A stretch of 20,156 nucleotides of DNA from an uncultured Blautia sp. (GCF_934372025.1 NZ_CAKROJ010000042.1:1-20156), one strand, 5' to 3'; positions 7,853 through 15,787 are shown, counted from the first letter of the stretch. Numbers and translations: made by a program. The notes: a model not told the origin generated them from the sequence alone.

Positions 7853-8820
7853 AGTTCAAATGCCTTTCTCTGTTTCCGTCCATGCTTTTGGAGTTCATCC
7901 ATCAGGATACTCACCCATCTGGAGTCTCCCGTAACCTGAGCTTCTTCCAGCGTCTTTTCCGTTGTTTCTCTGTCCGGAATAATTTCTTTCAGAATACGCT
8001 GCATAGATTCATATTCTTTCTGTTCTCCCAGAAGCTTTACAGCCTGCAGACTGTTTTCTTTTATATAGACCAGATATTTATCCTTCGCCTCTTCCGTCAT
8101 ACCAACCGGATAAAGAATACGATCCAATGCAAGTCTCACTACGATTCGTTCCTGTTCCCACGCAACTGCATAAGGAAACAGGCGGTCATACTCCAGCAGA
8201 TTCAGTTTCTTATGCAGAAAGCTGTTTCGATAACGGATACCACTTCCATGTACGTGATTCTCCAGGATTCTGGCAGGTGTATTCTCCACACCTTCCTCAA
8301 AAAACTCCGGAAACCAGAGACGTCCATGCTCCCCGTTTACCATTATGTCCACACATAATGTTTCCGGAAGCTCTGTGAGAAAATCCCGCAGTCCCGATTC
8401 TCCATCCACATCAGTCTCCACAGAAATATATTCCATCTGGTGACACCCGGTCAGTGCACCGGCTCCCAGATCTTTCATATCTCCATAAAAAGCAAGCTTA
8501 CGCAGATGAAAACAATTATAAAAAGCATATCTGCCGATTTTTCTTAAGTATCGCGGAAGCCGTATCTCTTCTACCTGATTTCCCGCCGCCTGCGGCATTT
8601 TCTCCGGCAACTGCATCTCTTTTCCATCTTCCGTGCAGAATTTTTCAGTTGCTTTCATATGCTCCAGATCACTCTGATCAATATGATCTGAAAAAATATA
8701 AGCTCCCAGTTCTGTGACCGGCACTCCCTCCAGTTCATCTGGAAGTTCTACTATTGAGTCATATCCATAAACGCGATCAATACAAATGCCGGTTTTGTTC
8801 CTTTTATATAAATAAATCAT
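7849..8820 (-). CDS. Small cytoplasmic BspA-type leucine-rich-repeat protein
   Basis: This 323-residue protein has a short LRR segment of BspA/LRR_5 type: one partial unit near residues 20-42 (IVELPDELEGVPVTELGAY) and clear units at about 83-135 (EEIRLPRYLRKIGRYAFYNC, LRKLAF, ALTGCHQMEYISV). The rest, especially residues 220-323, is charged and helical and matches nothing I recognise. Unlike most BspA-type proteins it has no signal peptide or anchor, so a cytoplasmic adaptor role is inferred. The start ATG at 8820 overlaps the stop of the GTPase-nuclease gene (ATGA), and GGAG lies 7 bases upstream; the 3' end overlaps the VWA gene by 4 bases. Its place between the translation factor and the VWA/AAA+ pair suggests it could link them. 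Confidence 0.75.
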   Translation of the reverse strand: MIYLYKRNKTGICIDRVYGYDSIVELPDELEGVPVTELGAYIFSDHIDQSDLEHMKATEKFCTEDGKEMQLPEKMPQAAGNQVEEIRLPRYLRKIGRYAFYNCFHLRKLAFYGDMKDLGAGALTGCHQMEYISVETDVDGESGLRDFLTELPETLCVDIMVNGEHGRLWFPEFFEEGVENTPARILENHVHGSGIRYRNSFLHKKLNLLEYDRLFPYAVAWEQERIVVRLALDRILYPVGMTEEAKDKYLVYIKENSLQAVKLLGEQKEYESMQRILKEIIPDRETTEKTLEEAQVTGDSRWVSILMDELQKHGRKQRKAFEL

Positions 8821-11600
8821 TCTTTTTCTCCAAGACGGATTTTTTCCATCTGTTCCTGCATCTCCTCTGACATATGGTCAAAGAGATAGTTTTTACTGCT
8901 CTGACGCTTCTGATGCCATTCTTCTCTGGCAGCTTTTACAGTATCTTCAATTTCTTTTTTCAATCCCTGTGCAGAAATCCTGTGAGCTCCCTGCCCCATG
9001 ATGATGATCTGTTCCAGTCCATCGGATGTGGCAACAGTTACCTGATTCTGACGGCCAATCTTATGAACTGTCTTTTCGATATACTGATCTGCAGTTTCTG
9101 CCTCTCTCGTATATACTACATAAATGTTATGGTATGGAATAATTTCTTCTACATGCCCTTCTACCTTATACGCATCGAATACAAGAATCAATGTACATTT
9201 TCGATATCCCTGATAATTACTTAAAATATCCATAAGTTTATCACAGGCTGCATGAATATTTTCCTTTGCAAGTTCATTTAAATCTTCCCATGAAAAAATA
9301 ATATTATACCCGTCAACCAGCAGATATTCTTCACCACGCTGTTTTCCGGCTCTGTAATGAGTTGTTGGTGCTGACGCATGCACTGATTTTTTCTGAAAAG
9401 CTCCCCTGTCACGTTTCACCGCTCCAAATGTACGCTCAAAAATCGCCTGCAATTCCTCTTCTTCGGCATAACTTCCACTGTAAGAAAATTTTCCGCCTTT
9501 TCCACTGCTTCGGTCTGTACGGACAGAATTATCCACCGGTATCTCTGAAGAATCCTCCTTATCCACATCCTCGTACCAGCTTTCACTGTTCAGTTCATCA
9601 AGATCCACATCACTGTTCAGATGCATATAATCTTCCACCTGATCCCACGGCACTACAAAACCGGCTCCATGTGCACAGAAAACAGAACCTGTAGGATTTT
9701 CCAGATCTGCTTCCGGATCGTATCCAATACTCTGCACGATCTCATCCTGATTTTTGCACGGTGCATATCCTTTAAGACTGCAGAACAGTTTTCCTGTTCC
9801 ATGAGTATACGCGACAACTTCTTTCTGGTAATCTCTCATATGTGAAACTGCTGCGGTTCCTTTAAGGATCGCAGTTTCACCTTCCATCTCCGGTGCCTCA
9901 AAATTCCCCTGCATTTTCTGGACATCGGACATGGCACGTCCGATCATCTCTGCCGGCACTTCCAGCCGAAATTCATAATACGGTTCCAGAAGAATGCTTT
10001 TTGCTTTTCGAAGTCCCTGACGGATGGCACGGTAGGTTGCCTGACGAAAATCGCCACCCTCTGTATGCTTGGCATGTGCCCTGCCCGTAGTCAGCGTGAT
10101 CTGCACATCCGTAAGAGGAGAACCAGTCAGGACACCTAAATGTTCTTTTTCTTCCAGATGGGTAAGAATCAGTCTCTGCCAGTTACGTGCAAGTACATCT
10201 TCACTGCAGGCGGTAAAAAACTGACAACCACTGCCCGGTTCACCAGGTTCTATCAGCAGGTGGACTTCTGCATAATGACGGAGTGGTTCAAAATGTCCCA
10301 CACCTTCCACGGGCTCAGCAACTGTTTCCTTATATACAATGCTGCCTGCCCCAAATTCTACTGCCACACGAAATCTGTCCCAGATCATTTTTTTCAGAAT
10401 TTCAATCTGTACTTCTCCCATCAACTGTGCATGGATTTCTCCCAGCTGTGCATCCCACAGGATATGAAGCTGCGGCTCTTCTTCCTCCAATTGACGAAGC
10501 TTCTGGAGCATCTGATGCGGATCACAATCGTCAGGAAGAATAATTTGATAATTCAAAACAGGTTCCAGAACCGGGAGCTCTGACTCCTGCTCGCTTCCGA
10601 TTCCTTCTCCCGGATATGTCCGTGTAAGCCCTGTTACAGCACAGACCATTCCTGCATCTGCTTCGATCGTTGTCTCATATTTCGCCCCGGAATACAGTCG
10701 TATCTGATCCACCTTTTCTTCCCATGGTGCATTCTCTGCCTTTCGTCCAGGAAGATTCTGCACGCTGTTCTGTGAAGAAAGGAGTGTTTTTACTTTGAGA
10801 CTTCCCCCTGTGATCTTCAGATAAGTAAGACGATTGCCCTGTTCATCTCTGGCAATCTTAAATACTTTTGCACCGAACTGCTCCTGTCTTTTGGGTTCTG
10901 TAGTGTAAGTTTCAATTCCCTTAAGAAACTCCTTCACACCTTCCATTTTAAGTGCTGAACCAAAATAACATGGAAAGACTTTTCTCTCTGCGATCAGTCC
11001 TGTAGTTTCCCGAACACTCACCTCTCCCGTTTCCAGATATTTTTCCAGAAGCTGCTCATCACAGACCGCAATATTTTCCATCTGTTCTGGTGTGAGTAAA
11101 GTATCCTCTGACTCTTCATCTCTTTCTGTTCTTCCAAAATCCACACAGTTTTCATGCAGGTGCTGTTTCAGATCCATGATCAGTGCATCGTGATCTGTCC
11201 CCTGCTGATCCATTTTATTTACAAACAAAAACGTCGGAATATGGTATCGCTCCAGTAATCTCCACAACGTCATGGTATGACTCTGTACGCCATCCATTCC
11301 ATTGATCACCAGGATTGCATAATCAAGCACCTGCAGGGTACGCTCCATTTCCGCTGAAAAATCCACATGCCCCGGGGTGTCCAGCAGCGTTACTTCCATA
11401 TCTTCTGTCTTCAACAGTGCCTGTTTGGAAAAAATTGTGATTCCACGTTCTTTTTCCAATTCATAAGTATCCAGAAAAGCATCTCCATGATCTACTCTTC
11501 CAATCTTTCTGATCTCACCGCAGAGATACAGAAGCCCTTCAGACAAAGTTGTCTTTCCGGCATCTACATGTGCCAGAATTCCAATAACAAGTTTTTTCAT
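8817..11600 (-). CDS. Tet(M)/EF-G-like translational GTPase fused to a YacP/Rae1-type NYN endoribonuclease
   Basis: The 927-residue protein has two parts. Residues 1 to about 655 are a ribosomal-protection-protein/EF-G-like GTPase: G1 AHVDAGKTT (10-18), RGIT (52-55), DTPGH (74-78), NKMD (128-131), then domains II-V ending near a FVVPW segment. Residues about 757-927 are a complete YacP/Rae1 domain: LLVDGYN (760-766), LVFDAY (806-811), ETADQYIEK (835-843), ATSDGLEQ (857-864) and GQGAHRISAQ (869-878), so the acidic NYN residues D763, D809, D838 and D860 are all present. B. subtilis Rae1 cuts mRNA in the ribosomal A site. A 100-residue acidic then Ser/Gly-rich linker joins them. The domain IV tip (about 506-517, GRAHAKHTEGGD) lacks the YSPV loop of Tet(M)/Tet(O). 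Start ATG follows AAAGGAAG. It lies 31 bases after the TetR gene and leads the overlapping operon. Confidence 0.9.
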   Translation of the reverse strand: MKKLVIGILAHVDAGKTTLSEGLLYLCGEIRKIGRVDHGDAFLDTYELEKERGITIFSKQALLKTEDMEVTLLDTPGHVDFSAEMERTLQVLDYAILVINGMDGVQSHTMTLWRLLERYHIPTFLFVNKMDQQGTDHDALIMDLKQHLHENCVDFGRTERDEESEDTLLTPEQMENIAVCDEQLLEKYLETGEVSVRETTGLIAERKVFPCYFGSALKMEGVKEFLKGIETYTTEPKRQEQFGAKVFKIARDEQGNRLTYLKITGGSLKVKTLLSSQNSVQNLPGRKAENAPWEEKVDQIRLYSGAKYETTIEADAGMVCAVTGLTRTYPGEGIGSEQESELPVLEPVLNYQIILPDDCDPHQMLQKLRQLEEEEPQLHILWDAQLGEIHAQLMGEVQIEILKKMIWDRFRVAVEFGAGSIVYKETVAEPVEGVGHFEPLRHYAEVHLLIEPGEPGSGCQFFTACSEDVLARNWQRLILTHLEEKEHLGVLTGSPLTDVQITLTTGRAHAKHTEGGDFRQATYRAIRQGLRKAKSILLEPYYEFRLEVPAEMIGRAMSDVQKMQGNFEAPEMEGETAILKGTAAVSHMRDYQKEVVAYTHGTGKLFCSLKGYAPCKNQDEIVQSIGYDPEADLENPTGSVFCAHGAGFVVPWDQVEDYMHLNSDVDLDELNSESWYEDVDKEDSSEIPVDNSVRTDRSSGKGGKFSYSGSYAEEEELQAIFERTFGAVKRDRGAFQKKSVHASAPTTHYRAGKQRGEEYLLVDGYNIIFSWEDLNELAKENIHAACDKLMDILSNYQGYRKCTLILVFDAYKVEGHVEEIIPYHNIYVVYTREAETADQYIEKTVHKIGRQNQVTVATSDGLEQIIIMGQGAHRISAQGLKKEIEDTVKAAREEWHQKRQSSKNYLFDHMSEEMQEQMEKIRLGEKE

Positions 11601-11631
11601 TTTATATTTTCTTCCTTTATTATTATCGGGA

Positions 11632-12183
11632 TCAATCCCTGATATCTTTCATATATAACGGCGCCAGTCTGCGCACGATCGTCTCACTGACCCGCACTAA
11701 TGTATCGAGATCATTTTTCTGGTTGTTCAGATATGCATGAAAGCATCCCTGGATACAGAAGGAAAGCATAATATCCTTCTCTGCATCTGCTTCATACTGT
11801 GGATATTTCTGCAGGATCAGTCGTTTTAGTTCTGTCTCCAGGCAGTCTCCGAGATGACTTTTTTCTGCACCGGAAAATAAGATATTGATAAGAGAATTAT
11901 TAGACACAAGCGCCAGATACAGGTTTCTTGTAAAAACATCCGGATCTTTAAACGGTGACTCCTGCTGACTGGATATATTTTTGAGTACCGCTGTGATTGT
12001 TTCAGATTCCAGCTGCTTCGAAAGTGCATAGATGTCCTCATAATGACTGTAAAAAGTTGACTTGTTTATACAGGCCAGCGCACATAATTCCTTAACTGTG
12101 ATTTTTTCCAATGGCTTTGAGGCCCTCAGTTCCAGAAATGCATTTCGAATGGCCTTTTCTGTTTTTTCCACTCTGATATCCAT
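11632..12183 (-). CDS. TetR/AcrR-family transcriptional regulator
   Basis: The 183-residue protein has the TetR DNA-binding domain at residues 8-55, with the helix-turn-helix ITVKELCALACINKSTFYSH (28-47). The C-terminal ligand/dimer domain is helical and not assignable to a known effector class. AAAGGAG lies 9 bases before the ATG. It is the first gene of the leftward block, with only 31 bases to the GTPase-nuclease gene, so it is probably co-transcribed and controls its own operon. Upstream inverted repeats at 12202-12259 are candidate operators. It also faces glgB across a 205-base gap and could affect that gene, but the operon is the likelier target. Confidence 0.88.
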   Translation of the reverse strand: MDIRVEKTEKAIRNAFLELRASKPLEKITVKELCALACINKSTFYSHYEDIYALSKQLESETITAVLKNISSQQESPFKDPDVFTRNLYLALVSNNSLINILFSGAEKSHLGDCLETELKRLILQKYPQYEADAEKDIMLSFCIQGCFHAYLNNQKNDLDTLVRVSETIVRRLAPLYMKDIRD

Positions 12184-12201
12184 AGCTCTCTTCTCCTTTT
12201 C

Positions 12202-12259
12202 CCGACATTTTATATGATTCGTCGGTTATCCACCACTTTGCTAAAACTGTCGGTGGATA
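12202..12259. promoter_or_regulatory. Cluster of inverted repeats upstream of the TetR gene (candidate operator)
   Basis: TATCCACC (12227-12234) and GGTGGATA (12252-12259) are perfect 8-base inverted arms separated by 17 bases. A second pair, CCGAC (12202-12206) and GTCGG (12221-12225), is nested just beside it, and GTCGG recurs at 12249-12253. The cluster ends about 18 bases before the TetR start codon, a typical place for an autoregulatory TetR operator. A TATAAA (12214-12209, reverse strand) inside it could be the -10, but I find no convincing -35. Confidence 0.45.
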
Positions 12260-12308
12260 TTTTCTTTCTTTCTCATTATGATATAACTATCAAATCCCCA
12301 ATGATTAC

Positions 12309-12332
12309 ACGGATTGTTCCGTGCATAGCACT
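12309..12332 (+). repeat. 24-base repeat, copy A (upstream of glgB)
   Basis: ACGGATTGTTCCGTGCATAG followed by CACT is 21/24 identical to a copy just after glgB at 14187-14210. Its first part makes a perfect hairpin CACGGA-TTGT-TCCGTG (12308-12323), and GTGC-ATA-GCAC follows. It lies upstream of glgB and a candidate -10 (TATACT, 12343-12348). Confidence 0.6.
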
Positions 12333-12388
12333 CTACTCATAGTATACTCAAAAAAACAACCAATGTCTATTATCGTAAGGAGAATGAA

Positions 12389-14173
12389 ATGGATTTTTAT
12401 GGATTTTACACAGGAAAAATATTTGATGCTTATAAATATCTTGGTGCACATACAGAAAAACAGGGCGTAACATTCCGTACGTTCGCCCCTTCTGCCTCCC
12501 GCATCACGCTGATCGGAGAATTCAACAAATGGCAGGAATGGGATATGAACAAAGTCTCTGACGGAAACTTCTGGGAATGCTATGTTCCGCAGGCAAAAGC
12601 CGGACAGATGTACAAATATAAAATCTACGACCATAGTGGTAATGCTGTGGAGCATTGTGATCCATATGGTTTTGGAATGGAACTTCGTCCTGACAGTGCT
12701 TCCATCATCCGCGATATGTCAAAATATAAATTCAAAGACAGCCAGTGGATGCAGAATCGCAGCGACTGCCGCAAAAAACCTCTCAACATTTACGAGGTTC
12801 ACTTCGGTTCATTCCGAAAGCCTTCCGACAAAGCAGATGACTGGTACAATTACGAGGAAATGATCGACATCCTGATTCCGTATCTTGTAAAAAATGGCTA
12901 CAACTATCTTGAGATCATGCCATTAAACGAATATCCCTGCGACGAATCCTGGGGATACCAGGCAACCGGATTTTTCAGTCCGACCTCGCGCTATGGCACT
13001 GCTGATCAGTTAAAAGCATTTATAGATGCCTGCCACAGACATAACATCGGTGTACTGATGGATTTTGTTCCGGTCCATTTTGCCGTAGATGCTTATGGTC
13101 TGGCAAATTACGACGGAACAGCTCTCTTTGAATATCCAAACTCAGCTGTCGGTGTCAGTGAATGGGGAAGCTGTAACTTCATGCATTCCCGCGGAGAAAC
13201 AAGAAGTTTCCTGCAGTCCTGCGCCAACTACTGGATCAGCGAATTTCATATGGACGGTATCCGCATGGATGCGATCAGCCGCGCAATCTACTGGCAAGGC
13301 GATCCGGCAAGAGGTGTAAACCTCAATGCTGTAGAGTTTCTTCAGTATATGAATCAGGGTCTCAAAGGCATGCATCCTTCTGTGATCCTCGCTGCCGAAG
13401 ATTCTACTTCTTTCCCTAAGGTCACTGATCCGGTAGATCAGGGTGGTCTTGGCTTTGACTATAAATGGGATATGGGCTGGATGAATGATACGCTCAATTA
13501 TTTCCGTACTGCACCGGAATATCGTTCAGAAAATTATCACAAACTGACATTTTCCATGATGTATTATTATGATGCACGCTTCCTGCTCCCGCTCTCTCAC
13601 GATGAGGTTGTCCACGGCAAAGCTACGATCATGCAGAAGATGAGCGGTGATTATGAAAACAAATTCCCTCAGGCACGTTCGCTGTATATGTATATGTATG
13701 CTCATCCAGGCAAAAAACTTAACTTTATGGGTAATGAAATCGGACAGTTCCGTGAATGGGATGAAAAAAGAGAACAGGACTGGATGCTCCTTGAATATCC
13801 GGCACATGAATCTTTCGCTCATTTTATGAAAGATCTTAACAAATTATATCTGGAGCATTCTGCTCTCTGGGAAAAAGATTATGAAGCAGATGGATTCCAG
13901 TGGATCGACTGTCATCAGGAAAGCCGCTGCATCTATGTCTTCGAACGAAGCAGCAAGAAAGAACGTATTCTTTCACTCTTTAACTTCTCAGATCAGGAAC
14001 AGGTATATGAGCTGAAACTTCAGGATACTCAGAAATTAAAAGAGCTCCTGAACAGTAATCATGCCATTTATGGTGGAACCCAGAAACGAAGAAGTGCTGT
14101 CAAAACAATAAAAGACGGCAGAATCCTTCTGACTCTGCCGCCATACTCTGCTGTTTATTATCTTGCGGAGTAA
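12389..14173 (+). CDS. glgB: 1,4-alpha-glucan branching enzyme
   Basis: The 594-residue protein is a GH13 branching enzyme. Residues about 20-100 form the N-terminal CBM48-like domain (GVTFRTFAPSASRITLIGEF, then WECYVP). The catalytic barrel shows DFVPVHF (225-231), nucleophile D294 in DGIRMDAIS, acid/base E337 in LAAEDST, and D405 in LSHDEVVHGK. FMGNEIGQF and the C-terminal beta domain complete it. It transfers short glucan chains to alpha-1,6 positions during glycogen synthesis in the cytoplasm. An AAGGAG site lies 6 bases before the ATG. It is on the short side for the family because it lacks an extra N-terminal domain. No other glg genes are adjacent; malQ converges on it from the other side. 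Confidence 0.96.
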   Translation: MDFYGFYTGKIFDAYKYLGAHTEKQGVTFRTFAPSASRITLIGEFNKWQEWDMNKVSDGNFWECYVPQAKAGQMYKYKIYDHSGNAVEHCDPYGFGMELRPDSASIIRDMSKYKFKDSQWMQNRSDCRKKPLNIYEVHFGSFRKPSDKADDWYNYEEMIDILIPYLVKNGYNYLEIMPLNEYPCDESWGYQATGFFSPTSRYGTADQLKAFIDACHRHNIGVLMDFVPVHFAVDAYGLANYDGTALFEYPNSAVGVSEWGSCNFMHSRGETRSFLQSCANYWISEFHMDGIRMDAISRAIYWQGDPARGVNLNAVEFLQYMNQGLKGMHPSVILAAEDSTSFPKVTDPVDQGGLGFDYKWDMGWMNDTLNYFRTAPEYRSENYHKLTFSMMYYYDARFLLPLSHDEVVHGKATIMQKMSGDYENKFPQARSLYMYMYAHPGKKLNFMGNEIGQFREWDEKREQDWMLLEYPAHESFAHFMKDLNKLYLEHSALWEKDYEADGFQWIDCHQESRCIYVFERSSKKERILSLFNFSDQEQVYELKLQDTQKLKELLNSNHAIYGGTQKRRSAVKTIKDGRILLTLPPYSAVYYLAE

Positions 14174-14186
14174 ATCTGATATACCT

Positions 14187-14210
14187 ACGGATTGTTTCGT
14201 GCAATGCACT
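14187..14210 (+). repeat. 24-base repeat, copy B (downstream of glgB)
   Basis: ACGGATTGTTTCGTGCAATG followed by CACT matches copy A at 12309-12332 with three differences. Here GTGCAATGCAC is a near-perfect palindrome. It begins 13 bases after the glgB stop codon. Confidence 0.6.
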
Positions 14211-14223
14211 TCCACAATCCTCC

Positions 14224-14275
14224 CCAAGGTCATTACACCACCTTTGTGCGAGCACAGGTGGTGTATGACTTTTGG
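14224..14275. terminator. Long hairpin between convergent glgB and malQ (possible bidirectional terminator)
   Basis: Arms 14230-14243 (ACACCACCT core) and 14256-14268 (AGGTGGTGT core) pair, with one bulged base. An inner GTGC-GA-GCAC (14246-14255) caps the stem, and CCAA/TTGG pairing extends it outward. Its place between two convergent stop codons suggests termination for both genes. It lacks a proper U-tract on either strand, so it is not a textbook intrinsic terminator. Confidence 0.5.
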
Positions 14276-14284
14276 ACCCTGGTA

Positions 14285-15787
14285 TTAATAGTATCTTCCA
14301 TAACGGAGCGCAAGCTCTTTCATTTCTTCCTGCAGTTCTTTACTGAACTGTCCCTCTTTCAATCTCCATTTCCAGTTCTTTCCAATTGTGGATGGTTGGT
14401 TCATTCGCGCTGAATTATCAAGACCAAGATAATCCTGCATAGGAATGATACACAGATTTGCAACGCTCTGCATAACCAGGCAGATCAGATCATCGCACAG
14501 TTCTTTGCCTGAATCATGGAAATTATTCAGATACTTGCGAACCTGTCTTCTCTCTGCCGGAGTGATATCTTCCAGCCAGGAAAGTAAAGTCTCATTATCA
14601 TGAGTTCCTGTATAAACAACACAGTTATTCGGATAGTTATGCGGCAGATAGTCGCTGGCATTTCCGGTATCACGCTCATCAAAAGCAAACTCGATGACCT
14701 TCATATTCGGATATCCACTCTCTTCTACCAGTCTCTTTACGGAATCTGTCATATAGCCAAGATCTTCTGCAATGATCTCACGATGTCCAAGTCTGTCAGA
14801 AAGCGTACGGAACAGATCAATTCCAGGTCCTTTTTCCCACCATCCGTTTTCTGCTGTCTCATCTCCATATGGAATTGCATAATACTCATCGAATCCGCGG
14901 AAATGGTCAATTCGTACAACATCATACAGACGGAAGCAATTAGCAATTCGTTTTACCCACCATTCATAACCGGAGTTACGATGCACTTCCCAATTGTACA
15001 ACGGATTTCCCCAGAGCTGACCTGTTGCAGAAAATCCATCCGGAGGGCACCCTGCAACCTGTGTCGGGCAGTTCTTCTCATCCAGTTTGAACAGCCACGG
15101 ATTTGCCCAGGTATCTGCACTGTCCATTGCTACATAGATCGGAATATCGCCGATAATCTGAATGCCTTTTTCATTTGCATATGCTTTCAGTTTCATCCAC
15201 TGCTGACGGAATTTGAACTGCATGTATTCCTGAAATTCAATTTCAAAATACATTTCTTCTCTGTAATAATCCAGAGCATTCTCCCAGCGCAGACGGATAT
15301 CTTCTGCCCATTCGCTCCACGCAACACCGCCGAAACGCTTCTTCACTGCCATAAAAAGTGCATAGTCCTTGAGCCACCATGCCTCTTCTTCCTGGAATTT
15401 GCGGAATTCTGCATCCATATAAATATTACTGCGTTCATAAGCCTTTCGCAGAAGGATCATTCGTCCCTCATATAATTTCGCATAATCTACACTCGTCTCA
15501 TCGTCGCCAAAATCCACACTGTCACATTCTTTTTTGGTAAGAACACCTTCTTTTATCAGTTCTTCCAGGCTGATAAAATATGGATTTCCTGCAAATGTAG
15601 AAAATGACTGATACGGAGAATCGCCATAGCTGGTCGGTCCCAGCGGCAGAATCTGCCAGTAACTCTGTCCTGCTTCTTTAATTGCATCCACGAATTCATA
15701 AGCTTTTTTATCAAAGCATCCGATTCCGTATTTTGAAGGCAGACTGCTGATCGGAAGCAGCACACCACATTTTCTTCTGTTTGCCAT
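14285..15787 (-). CDS. malQ: 4-alpha-glucanotransferase (amylomaltase)
   Basis: This 500-residue GH77 enzyme begins with the family signature (CGVLLPISSLPSKYGIGCF) and shows YWQILPLGPTSYGDSPYQSF near residue 45. Catalytic residues are nucleophile D294 in VRIDHFRGF, acid/base E341 in IIAEDLG and D397 in GTHDNET. It moves maltodextrin segments between 1,4-glucans in the cytoplasm, supporting maltodextrin use and glycogen turnover together with the convergent glgB. Length matches the usual 500. AGGGAGG lies 7 bases before the ATG. A 162-base gap separates it from the upstream GH43 gene, so it probably has its own promoter. In its leader AAACAC and GTGTTT (15832-15837/15813-15818) could form a hairpin just before the ribosome site. 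Confidence 0.96.
   Translation of the reverse strand: MANRRKCGVLLPISSLPSKYGIGCFDKKAYEFVDAIKEAGQSYWQILPLGPTSYGDSPYQSFSTFAGNPYFISLEELIKEGVLTKKECDSVDFGDDETSVDYAKLYEGRMILLRKAYERSNIYMDAEFRKFQEEEAWWLKDYALFMAVKKRFGGVAWSEWAEDIRLRWENALDYYREEMYFEIEFQEYMQFKFRQQWMKLKAYANEKGIQIIGDIPIYVAMDSADTWANPWLFKLDEKNCPTQVAGCPPDGFSATGQLWGNPLYNWEVHRNSGYEWWVKRIANCFRLYDVVRIDHFRGFDEYYAIPYGDETAENGWWEKGPGIDLFRTLSDRLGHREIIAEDLGYMTDSVKRLVEESGYPNMKVIEFAFDERDTGNASDYLPHNYPNNCVVYTGTHDNETLLSWLEDITPAERRQVRKYLNNFHDSGKELCDDLICLVMQSVANLCIIPMQDYLGLDNSARMNQPSTIGKNWKWRLKEGQFSKELQEEMKELALRYGRYY

Noticed and set aside
8817..11600. Acquired tetracycline resistance gene
   Set aside because: The domain IV loop differs from Tet(M)/Tet(O), the protein is about 290 residues longer because of the NYN domain, it sits in a chromosomal-looking operon, and no transposon or conjugation genes are nearby.
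14600..15475. 291-codon open frame on the + strand
   Set aside because: It is fully antisense to malQ, matches no family and lacks a ribosome site; it is a shadow of the malQ codons.
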